This document shows, piece after piece, positions 1 through 6,430 of a DNA stretch of 8,108 nt (position 1 is the stretch's first letter; each line of letters begins with the position of its first letter). The stretch is from contig CAMOFU010000102.1 of the NCBI GenBank assembly GCA_946613705.1, forward strand, positions 1-8,108, in the 5' to 3' direction. Both the position numbers and the translations under genes were made by a program. This DNA comes from an uncultured Clostridia bacterium (GTDB lineage Bacteria; Bacillota; Clostridia; Oscillospirales; Ruminococcaceae). The notes beneath the pieces were generated by a model. It saw nothing but the letters and a program-made list of their open reading frames with translations. It was not told the DNA's origin and searched no databases.

Positions 1-20
1 AAACAAATACCCAAATAACG

Positions 21-60
21 CAGGGAGTTACCCGATCTTTCGGATAGCTCCCTGTTCTTT
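21..60 (+). terminator. Rho-independent terminator of a gene left of the window
   Basis: CAGGGAG (21-27) pairs with CTCCCTG (48-54). The stem continues inward through one G-U pair and one C/A mismatch to CCGA/TCGG around a TCTT loop. The 3' side on the plus strand is T-rich (TTCTTTTCTGTTC), while the minus-strand 3' side is not. The orientation therefore fits a plus-strand gene ending just before the window and converging on the minus-strand genes here. That gene itself is not visible. Confidence 0.7.
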
Positions 61-360
61 TCTGTTCTGTTCTATTTGGTATCACATCCTCTTCTCACTG
101 CGATAAGCTATGCCGTGAAGAACATAAGCTGCTGCCTTGATTTGCGTTCATTCTATTGAAATTGCAGATTTTATATGAAATAATATAACAGTAAGATAAA
201 TTCAACGGTCTTCCCCTGCCGCAGATATGCAGGACGGGACAGAGAATATATTCGCGCAACCAAAGCTGTGAGCATATCGGAGCCACGGGAGCTGTCACAG
301 GCTGTGTTCTTGCGGTACACGCACTGAGCGACGACAGCTGACAATTCATATCCACATCAA
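61..360. other. Intergenic stretch without a convincing gene
   Basis: These 300 bases lie between two terminators facing each other. Open frames exist on both strands, but none has a ribosome binding site, a recognisable protein sequence or a usable start, so I do not call a gene. The middle (about 160-205) is AT-rich. An inverted repeat, AGCTGTC at 290-296 with GACAGCT at 333-339, could fold as RNA, and a smaller one (CCTGC 215-219 / GCAGG 229-233) lies before it. No function is assigned. Confidence 0.5.
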
Positions 361-400
361 AGAAAAAGCGTGCTCTAAGAGGTGAACCTCCTGAGCACGC
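361..400 (-). terminator. Rho-independent terminator of the membrane protein gene
   Basis: Read on the minus strand, GCGTGCTC and GAGCACGC (393-400 and 368-375) form an 8-bp GC-rich stem. An inner hairpin GAGG/CCTC sits on top across a small internal loop. The stem is followed directly by TTTTTCTTT. It lies about 25 bp after the stop of the gene at 425-1738. The plus-strand side also has a T run (TGTTTTTGAT), so it may work in both directions. Confidence 0.9.
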
Positions 401-424
401 TGTTTTTGATCCGGCATTGAATTT

Positions 425-1738
425 TTATGCAAGTGCGATCGATGACCTTAATAATTCGGGGATAGTTGTCAGTGCCGAGTCGATATACAAAAAGATTATC
501 AGGAATACACCGACAACGGGTATAATAAGGTCAATTATCGCGCTGCGGTACTTCTTGGTGTAGGAAAAGAGGAAAATAAACGGTATCGTCATAACAAAGG
601 TCGCTGTATTCCCGAAGCCGAACTTCTTGACCGCATCAGATGCAGCATTATAGGAAATGCCCGCAGCGGCAGCATAGATCGAACCTGCCAGCACTGCCAG
701 AACAGCATCGAGCACCGTATAGAAGACAGTCTTCTTTATCAGGAAGGCAGAGAACTGCCATGCGTTTGTGTTGGTTTCAAGGAATGCCCGATGCTCCTCA
801 GTCGTTTTTCCGTTTTTGATAAACTGGTGCTCACGGTTCTTAAAGAAGTATGAGATATCGAGAAACATTATAAACACTATCGGCGACTTTGTCGGCAGGA
901 ACGGCGAGAAGAAAGCAGACAGGCGTATATCGGTTGCTATCGAGATGATGATAAATGCCTCACAGGCTATCTCATAGATGATCGGTATAAGCACCATCAT
1001 TCTGAACCATCTTATCTTCTCTCCCTGAAAATAGCGCTTGGGATCGTAATTTGCAAAGAACATTACAAGCGTGAACAAAAAGATATCCACAAAGATGTTA
1101 AAGGTGAAAATGCCTCTGTCGCCCGATAAGGAAGCAAGTACTTCATCAATTACCGAGCGTGCCTCCGAACGGCTTTCGGAGAACACAGATGAGAGCTTTA
1201 TCAGATATCTTTCATACACGAACAGGAACCCGAAGAAGAACCCGAGAGTGATCGCACCGTTTTTGACGAGCATCTTCTTGTAGCTGTCAGAACCGTTGAC
1301 AAGCACCGCAAAGGTGGCTATCAGTATCAGCGGCAGAGCAAGCTCGGACAATGAAGACAGAGCCGCCAGCAGGTATTGGTTCACAGCGTGATCCGTGATT
1401 ATTTCCGACTTTTTCTCCTGAATGAACACATACTGTGCAAAGACGATAAACAGCCACGCAAACGCCTTCAGGTGCCTGTAAGAAAACGGGGCGCGGTAAG
1501 CGATATCGTTTTCCTTTGTCGTATCGACCTCCTTGCGCTTGACAGCCTGCATGATCTGGCGCACCATTTCTCTTACCGATCTTGGGTATACAGAGGCTCT
1601 TTCGGCAGACTGTGTTTCCTCCTCGGCGGGCTGTGTCGTATCCTCGGCGGCTTGAGTTTCCTCTTCGGCAGGGTTTGTGTCTTCTGCGGCAGCGGCTTCC
1701 TCAGCCGCGGTCAATTCTTTGTATTTGATATTATCCAT
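425..1738 (-). CDS. Unrecognised multi-pass membrane protein with acidic N-terminus
   Basis: I do not recognise the family of this 437-residue protein. Residues 11-46 are a low-complexity segment rich in Ala, Glu, Thr, Pro and Gln. Residues 47-90 are rich in Arg and Lys. About nine hydrophobic helices follow, near 90-106, 123-147, 162-180, 210-230, 246-268, 284-299, 337-360, 378-393 and 400-420. The positive charge before the first helix suggests that the acidic N-terminus is cytoplasmic. No ATP-binding motif, catalytic signature or signal peptide is visible. The ATG at 1738 is preceded by AGGA ten bases upstream and lies about 26 bases after the predicted transcription start, which supports the start. 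The gene has its own promoter and terminator, so it appears to be a single-gene unit, although readthrough from the opp operon is possible. A transporter or sensor role cannot be told from sequence alone. Confidence 0.88.
   Translation of the reverse strand: MDNIKYKELTAAEEAAAAEDTNPAEEETQAAEDTTQPAEEETQSAERASVYPRSVREMVRQIMQAVKRKEVDTTKENDIAYRAPFSYRHLKAFAWLFIVFAQYVFIQEKKSEIITDHAVNQYLLAALSSLSELALPLILIATFAVLVNGSDSYKKMLVKNGAITLGFFFGFLFVYERYLIKLSSVFSESRSEARSVIDEVLASLSGDRGIFTFNIFVDIFLFTLVMFFANYDPKRYFQGEKIRWFRMMVLIPIIYEIACEAFIIISIATDIRLSAFFSPFLPTKSPIVFIMFLDISYFFKNREHQFIKNGKTTEEHRAFLETNTNAWQFSAFLIKKTVFYTVLDAVLAVLAGSIYAAAAGISYNAASDAVKKFGFGNTATFVMTIPFIFLFSYTKKYRSAIIDLIIPVVGVFLIIFLYIDSALTTIPELLRSSIALA
1610..1690 (-). 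repeat. Imperfect tandem repeat coding for an acidic Ala/Glu/Thr/Gln/Pro tract
   Basis: Residues 17-29 and 30-43 of the membrane protein are two near-copies of about 13-14 residues (AAEDTNPAEEETQ and AAEDTTQPAEEETQ). Each can be read as two related units of about 7 residues, giving a DNA period near 21 bp and 39-42 bp. A further partial unit (SAE) follows. The pattern suggests expansion by slippage or unequal crossover, so the copy number may vary between strains. Confidence 0.7.
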
Positions 1739-1763
1739 TCGATCACTGTCCTATAAAGTACTA

Positions 1764-1799
1764 TATAAAAATCATACACTATTTATAGCAAAAAGTCAA
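1764..1799 (-). promoter_or_regulatory. Housekeeping sigma promoter of the membrane protein gene
   Basis: On the minus strand, TTGACT (1794-1799) and TATGAT (1771-1776) are separated by exactly 17 bases in an AT-rich stretch. The predicted transcript starts near 1764, giving a leader of about 26 bases before the ATG at 1738. An inverted repeat CTATAAA/TTTATAG (1751-1757 and 1782-1788) flanks the -10 box and might be an operator, but in such AT-rich DNA it could be chance. Confidence 0.8.
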
Positions 1800-1805
1800 G
1801 TGTTT

Positions 1806-1830
1806 AAATAATATTGCCGGCTGTCAGCCG
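1806..1830 (-). terminator. Weak terminator after oppC
   Basis: On the minus strand, CGGCT and AGCCG (1826-1830 and 1818-1822) form a 5-bp GC-rich stem with a 3-base loop, 22 bases after the oppC stop. The following tail is GCAATATTATTT and not a clean T run. The site lies just ahead of the next gene's -35 box. Termination here is probably incomplete. Confidence 0.4.
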
Positions 1831-1852
1831 TGAGAAATACGAGCCGAGAGCA

Positions 1853-2872
1853 TCACTCTGCTGCCTTTTTAAGTCCCTCAGCTACGAGGTGGCAGCCGAT
1901 CATCAGCAGCACCATGAGCGCCGCAGTCGGCAGCAGCTTATAGCTGTGGAGCAGCACATTCGAGAAGCCGTCGGTGAGCATCGTTCCGAGCGAGCAGCTT
2001 CCCGCAGGCATACCGAGGCCGACGAAGCTTAGGAACGCTTCAAGGAACACCGCCGCGGGTATGCTGAGCATTATCTGTGTTACGAGCTTGCCTGTTATAT
2101 TCGGCATTATCTCACGGAAGATGATATGCATATGCCCTGCGCCGAGAGTTCTTGCAGCCTGCACATATTCAAGCTCCTTGACCTTCAGCACCTCTGCTCT
2201 TGCGATATGGCTCATCTCTATCCAGCCCGAGAGCATCAGCGCCAGAATGATCGAGCCCATTCCCGGCTGCAAAACGAGCATCAGCAGGGTCACGACCACA
2301 AGGGTAGGTATACTGCCGATAACGTCGATAACGCGCTGCATGATTATATCTGTCATGCCGCCGAAATAGCCCGAGATTATGCCGTAGTTCATTCCGATGA
2401 CAAGATTTATGACCGTTGCGGCAAGGGCGATCACCAGCGATATCCGCAGCCCCATGAAGGCGCGGGCAAACATATCCCTTCCGAGACTGTCCGTCCCGAA
2501 GATGTAGTATTCGTCGGTTATCCCCAGCTCCTCATAGCGGTTGACGGTCACCTCGCCGCTGGTCTTGTTGAGCGTCTCGGAGCCGTCGAGAATACCCATA
2601 GAAGCCAGCACGGGTACACGCGGGGCAAGGTTTGCCCGTTCGAGCTGCTGATCGTCATAGCCGTGACCCGAGATATACGGTCCGATGACAGCAAGCACCG
2701 TCAGCAGCACCAATATCACCATTCCCACGACTGCCGACTTCTGCGCAAAGAAGCGCTTGCGCATATCATTCTTTGAGCCCGTGACAGTCTCGCTTGAAGC
2801 AAGCACTTTACGTTCCTCTCCCGCAGGCACAAAATCCGCGTCCGCAGGTATATAGACAGCATTTTCCGACAT
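1853..2872 (-). CDS. oppC: Oligopeptide ABC transporter permease OppC
   Basis: Inner-channel subunit of a peptide importer, BPD_transp_1 family, 339 residues. The first 45 residues are a cytoplasmic tail, with a first helix near 46-66. A long extracytoplasmic segment (about 67-124) leads to FGTDSLGRD at 125-133, the hallmark of DppC/OppC proteins. Further helices lie near 143-165, 188-214, 262-284 and 313-333. The cytoplasmic EAA loop that docks on the ATPases is at about 235-258 (YVQAARTLGAGHMHIIFRE). The extended external segment carries an insertion that I associate with OppC/AmiD proteins of Firmicutes. The C-terminus ends GCHLVAEGLKKAAE, where relatives usually have a version of NLLGDGLRDALDP, so the tail is somewhat divergent. 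GGGGGAG lies six bases before the ATG at 2872. The gene begins 17 bp after oppB and is the last of the operon. Confidence 0.95.
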   Translation of the reverse strand: MSENAVYIPADADFVPAGEERKVLASSETVTGSKNDMRKRFFAQKSAVVGMVILVLLTVLAVIGPYISGHGYDDQQLERANLAPRVPVLASMGILDGSETLNKTSGEVTVNRYEELGITDEYYIFGTDSLGRDMFARAFMGLRISLVIALAATVINLVIGMNYGIISGYFGGMTDIIMQRVIDVIGSIPTLVVVTLLMLVLQPGMGSIILALMLSGWIEMSHIARAEVLKVKELEYVQAARTLGAGHMHIIFREIMPNITGKLVTQIMLSIPAAVFLEAFLSFVGLGMPAGSCSLGTMLTDGFSNVLLHSYKLLPTAALMVLLMIGCHLVAEGLKKAAE

Positions 2873-2889
2873 TCTGTTCTCCCCCTTTC

Positions 2890-3825
2890 TCAGCTCGGCT
2901 TCCCGCCGAGGCGGACGCGCGGATCAACAACACAGTACAGTATATCGAGTATCAGCATCACCACGATATAGAGCGCCGAATAAACGAAGCTCAGCGCTAT
3001 CACAACACTGTAGTCGTTGGAGCTTATTGCAGTCGTGAGCAGTCCGCCGATACCCGGTACCGAGAACATCTTCTCGATGACCAGCGAGCCTGTCAGCAGT
3101 GACACGAGCAGTGATGCCATGACTGTGATAACGGGTATAAGCGAATTGCGCAGGATATACTTGATGATTATTGTGCTGCTCTTCATACCCGAGCACTTTG
3201 CCAGCAGCACATAGTCGGACTTGATAACGTCCTCTGCCTCTGCCTTTGTGAACTGCCCTATCACTGCCATGACCGAAAGGCTCATCGCCAGTATCGGCAT
3301 CACAGACGAAAATGCGGGCGAACGGAAGTCATAGAGCAGCGGGAAAACGTTCCATTTATATCCGAGCACCCACGAGAAGAAGATCGCAAACAGATATGAC
3401 GGAACTGCTATCCCTATCAGGGTAAAGAAGTTGAAGATCAGCTTCATCACACGTCCTCTGAAAAATGCGGTGATGAGCCCGAGCGTCAGCCCCGCTGCGG
3501 TGCCTATTATCAGGCTGAAAAAGCCTATCCTCAGCGTTACGGGAAAGCGGTTGGCGATCAGTGTGGTGATCGGTGTGTTCGGCGAGATCGAATAGCTTAC
3601 TCCGAGATCGCCCCTCAGCATCTTTCCGATATAACGAAAAAACTGCACAATAACAGGCTGATCGAGACCGTAGCTTTCCTTCAGCGATGCCACCTGCTCC
3701 TCTGAGAGCTTTGCATCATTGAACGGCGAACCAGGCATCAGCTGCATCAGCAAAAACAGCACCAGCAGGATAACGAACAGTATCGCTATGGAAATGAGTA
3801 TTCTTTTTCTTAGATATCTGCCCAT
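2890..3825 (-). CDS. oppB: Oligopeptide ABC transporter permease OppB
   Basis: The second channel-forming membrane subunit, 311 residues, usual length for the DppB/OppB family. A helix at 9-29 is followed by a short external region with the typical PGSPF and YGLDQPVIVQFFRYIG segments (31-67) and GDLGVSYS (72-79). More helices lie near 99-121, 133-153, 173-192, 230-250 and 276-298. The EAA loop is at about 194-231, with G213 as its conserved glycine, and contacts OppD/OppF. The protein ends with the family motif DPRVR (301-305). The ATG at 3825 shares one base with the oppA stop (TAATG). Its AGGAGGT binding site at 3832-3838 lies inside the last codons of oppA, six bases upstream of the ATG. 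Translation is therefore probably coupled to oppA. Confidence 0.96.
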   Translation of the reverse strand: MGRYLRKRILISIAILFVILLVLFLLMQLMPGSPFNDAKLSEEQVASLKESYGLDQPVIVQFFRYIGKMLRGDLGVSYSISPNTPITTLIANRFPVTLRIGFFSLIIGTAAGLTLGLITAFFRGRVMKLIFNFFTLIGIAVPSYLFAIFFSWVLGYKWNVFPLLYDFRSPAFSSVMPILAMSLSVMAVIGQFTKAEAEDVIKSDYVLLAKCSGMKSSTIIIKYILRNSLIPVITVMASLLVSLLTGSLVIEKMFSVPGIGGLLTTAISSNDYSVVIALSFVYSALYIVVMLILDILYCVVDPRVRLGGKPS

Positions 3826-5456
3826 TATCCCACCTCCTTTTTAAGCCCGCTTATGATGATCTCGACCCCCGTGGGAGTGATCTGCAAGCCTGACACTCCG
3901 TCGCGGATCACATACCGCTGCTCGCCGCCGAAAAGCGGTATCAGAGCAACGTCGTCCATAAGAACTGTCTCTGCCTGATGCAGGAGCTCATCGCGCTCGG
4001 CACCCGAAACGCTGCCGCTTTTATCGTACAGCTCCCTGAACTCACTGCCCGCATACATATTATTATCGCCCGAGCCGAGGCAGGTGGTAAACAGAGCCGT
4101 CGGGTCCGTAAAGTCGGGCACCCAGCTTTCCATAATGATGTCATAGTCGCGCCCGCTGTTCATACGGGTGAGCCATTCCTTATCGGGAAGCGGGACAAGG
4201 TTCAATTCCAGTCCCGATAGATTTGTCTCCAGCTGCCTTGCCAGCGGTTCGGCGATCCTTGCCTGTGAAGCCGAATAGACGAAGTCCAGCTTAACACTGT
4301 TCACACCGAGCTCGCTCAGACCCATTGCCCAGTATTCGGCTGCCTTGTCGGCATCATATTCCATCTGCTCGGCATAGAGCTTTTGGTCGGCAGCAAAATC
4401 CTCACCGTTCGTCTCGGTGTAGAAATCATTGGGAACGACCCGTTCAAGGGCAGTATATCCCGAACGGATAACGTTGACAGCAATGCTCTCACGGTCGATG
4501 CTCTTTGCTATGGCGCGGCGGATATTCAGATCGGCCAGTACCTCATTGTCATAATGATTAAGATCAAGCCTGAATATCTGTGCACAGGGGAAGTTGACAA
4601 GATGCGGGTCGTCTGCCGCAAGGTCTGCAAACTCGCCCGTTATGCGGAAGATATCGAGCATACCCGTTTCATAGCACATAAGCGCCTGCTGCGAATCACC
4701 TATGACCTGAAGGTTCACACCGTCTATACCGTTGTCTGTCTGATTATGATAGTTGTCGTTTTTGACGAGATGTATCTGCGAAGGGAGCGGCTCATATCTG
4801 TCAAGGATATAAGGTCCGCAGCTCAGGACGGTATCGGCGCTCGTTGCATAGCTGCTGCCGCAGGAGCTGACGAACTCTCTCGAACACGGTGCAAAGCAGC
4901 ACAGTGTTACAAGCGAATTGATATAAGGGCAGGGCTTTTCAAGCTTTATAACAAAGGTGAGCCTGTCGGGAGCGGAAACGCCCAGCTCGCTTACAGACAT
5001 CTGTCCTGTTGAGACCTTTGCGGCATTTTCTATCATGCAGCAATCGGTTATCAGATACACCGCACTGCTCTTTGTGGCGGGGTCTGCGATGCGCTGTATC
5101 CCGTAAACAAAATCATCGGCTGTGATCGGAGTGCCGTTGCTCCATTTAAGACCGTCCTTAATATGATAAGTAACTGTCAGCCCGTCGTCGGATACCTCGC
5201 TGCTCTCGGCAAGGCAGGGAACAAGATCTCTTTCCGGATCATACTCATAAAGCGTAGATGTAAAGAACTTAATGACAGATGCCGAAACAGTATCGCTCAA
5301 TGTCTGAGCATCTATAGTCGAAGGCGGACTGCCTATATGGAAGTTCAGCTCGTGCGCTTCGGTGTTTGCAGCACTGCCGCAGCCCGTCATCATCATTATC
5401 AGGAATGCTCCGACAACGCAGAGGGTGCTTTTTAGTCTGTACATTTTCATTTTCAT
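3825..5456 (-). CDS. oppA: Peptide-binding lipoprotein OppA (SBP_bac_5 family)
   Basis: Extracellular substrate-binding protein that captures peptides and delivers them to OppB/OppC; 543 residues from this start. The N-terminus is a lipoprotein signal: MKMKMYRLK, hydrophobic core 11-23, then MTGC with lipid-bearing C26. Family signatures are the SDDGLTVTYHIKDGLKW segment (89-105) with TPITADDFVYGIQR after it, SCGPYIL at 212-218 in place of the usual SNGPY, IRRAIAKSID (312-321), and W445-V-P-D-F-T-D-P452. By alignment, D448 matches E. coli OppA Asp419, which binds the peptide amino end; this favours peptides as substrate. I chose the ATG at 5456 because it overlaps the oppF stop (ATGA) and follows GGGAG. 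The ATG at 5450 has better spacing (9 against 3), and an ATG at 5486 would put ten charged residues before the signal. The mature protein has twelve further cysteines, many for an exported protein. Confidence 0.95.
   Translation of the reverse strand: MKMKMYRLKSTLCVVGAFLIMMMTGCGSAANTEAHELNFHIGSPPSTIDAQTLSDTVSASVIKFFTSTLYEYDPERDLVPCLAESSEVSDDGLTVTYHIKDGLKWSNGTPITADDFVYGIQRIADPATKSSAVYLITDCCMIENAAKVSTGQMSVSELGVSAPDRLTFVIKLEKPCPYINSLVTLCCFAPCSREFVSSCGSSYATSADTVLSCGPYILDRYEPLPSQIHLVKNDNYHNQTDNGIDGVNLQVIGDSQQALMCYETGMLDIFRITGEFADLAADDPHLVNFPCAQIFRLDLNHYDNEVLADLNIRRAIAKSIDRESIAVNVIRSGYTALERVVPNDFYTETNGEDFAADQKLYAEQMEYDADKAAEYWAMGLSELGVNSVKLDFVYSASQARIAEPLARQLETNLSGLELNLVPLPDKEWLTRMNSGRDYDIIMESWVPDFTDPTALFTTCLGSGDNNMYAGSEFRELYDKSGSVSGAERDELLHQAETVLMDDVALIPLFGGEQRYVIRDGVSGLQITPTGVEIIISGLKKEVG
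3832..3838 (-). promoter_or_regulatory. oppB ribosome binding site inside oppA
   Basis: AGGAGGT on the minus strand lies six bases before the oppB ATG and forms part of the Lys-Glu-Val codons at the end of oppA. With the TAATG stop/start overlap this is the classical arrangement for translational coupling. Confidence 0.85.
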
Positions 5457-6430
5457 TTTCTCCCTCTCCCCTCCGCTTCTGTCCATTTCTCAAATTCGGC
5501 AGCCGTACACCATACACTGTGGCTGTCGGATACCTTATGCCATTCTCCGAGTCCGTAGTCGATGCCCGCGTTCGCAGCATCATATCTTTCCGCCTTCTCT
5601 GTCGGCACCACGGGATTCATCTTGGGTATAGCAGCGAGCAGTCCCCTCGTATATGGGTGCATCGGCCTGCTGAATATCTCCTCCGAGGTGCCTGTCTCGA
5701 GCAGATAGCCCAGATGCAGCACACCTATCCTGTCAGACAGGAACCTTACCATAGAGAGGTCGTGAGAGATGAACAGCAGCGAGGTACCCGTCTCCTCCTT
5801 GATCTGTCTCAGCATATTCACTATCTGCGCCTGCACAGAGGCATCAAGCGCCGCTATGCACTCATCCGCGATTATAAGCTTGGGGCTGCCCACGAGTGCG
5901 CGGGCAATGCCTATCCTCTGCCGCTGACCGCCCGAAAAGCCCGAAGGGTATCTGCCTGCATACTCTGCGGGGATACCCACCCGAGTGAGCGCCTCGGCAA
6001 CGAGCTTGTCCCGTTCGTCACGGCTGCTGCCGATATGCTGTATCGCAAGAGCCTCGCTGAGTATCTGCCCTACCTGCTTCTTGGGATTGAGCGACGACAT
6101 CGGATCCTGAAAGATCATCTGGATATCCTTTGTCTTTTCTATGTATTCCTTTTTGCTTTTGATACCCGTAAGCTCCATGCCCTCAAAGGTTATGCTGCCG
6201 CTCGTGGCGCGGTTGAGCCCGATGATGCATTTGCCTATCGTGCTTTTTCCGCTGCCCGATTCGCCGACCAGCCCGAACGTCTCGCCCGCCTTGATATCGA
6301 AGGAGATATGCTCCGATGCCTTTATGCGCTTCCCTGCCGTATCAAAATACATACACAGGTCGTTCACCTCGAGCAGCGGTCTGCTGCCCGACTGCTTTTT
6401 ATCGCTATTCTTATCCTTAGCCCTCGGCAT
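5453..6430 (-). CDS. oppF: Oligopeptide ABC transporter ATP-binding protein OppF
   Basis: Cytoplasmic ATPase pairing with OppD, 325 residues. Walker A is GESGSGKST (56-64), the Q-loop FQDPMSSLNP (107-116, Q108), the signature FSGGQRQR (165-172), Walker B KLIIADE (184-190, catalytic E190), the D-loop near AALD (193-196) and the H-loop H223. All residues needed for ATP hydrolysis are present. Oddities are F for L in the LSGGQ signature, and Cys191 where DEP is usual after Walker B. The C-terminus (HPYTRGLLAAIPK, then IDYGLGEWHKVSDSHSVW) lacks the cysteine cluster of many OppF proteins. I recall similar tails in Firmicutes, but I could not check this. The ATG at 6430 has AGGAGG nine bases upstream within oppD, and the gene overlaps oppD by 14 bp. 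Its stop overlaps the oppA start as ATGA. Confidence 0.95.
   Translation of the reverse strand: MPRAKDKNSDKKQSGSRPLLEVNDLCMYFDTAGKRIKASEHISFDIKAGETFGLVGESGSGKSTIGKCIIGLNRATSGSITFEGMELTGIKSKKEYIEKTKDIQMIFQDPMSSLNPKKQVGQILSEALAIQHIGSSRDERDKLVAEALTRVGIPAEYAGRYPSGFSGGQRQRIGIARALVGSPKLIIADECIAALDASVQAQIVNMLRQIKEETGTSLLFISHDLSMVRFLSDRIGVLHLGYLLETGTSEEIFSRPMHPYTRGLLAAIPKMNPVVPTEKAERYDAANAGIDYGLGEWHKVSDSHSVWCTAAEFEKWTEAEGRGRK

Noticed and set aside
95..355. An 86-codon minus-strand frame in the left gap
   Set aside because: No ribosome binding site, follows a strong terminator, and the composition (many Cys, Ser, scattered charges) resembles no protein; the start is also close to the terminator hairpin.
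2126..2776. A 216-codon plus-strand frame opposite oppC
   Set aside because: Histidine- and glutamine-rich translation typical of an antisense frame; oppC is unambiguous on the other strand.
4383..5012. A 209-codon plus-strand frame opposite oppA
   Set aside because: Antisense to a gene with clear SBP_bac_5 signatures; no ribosome binding site or domain.
5457..5486. A longer OppA beginning at 5486
   Set aside because: It would put ten mostly charged residues before a normal lipoprotein signal peptide. The ATGA overlap at 5456 with GGGAG upstream is the usual operon arrangement.
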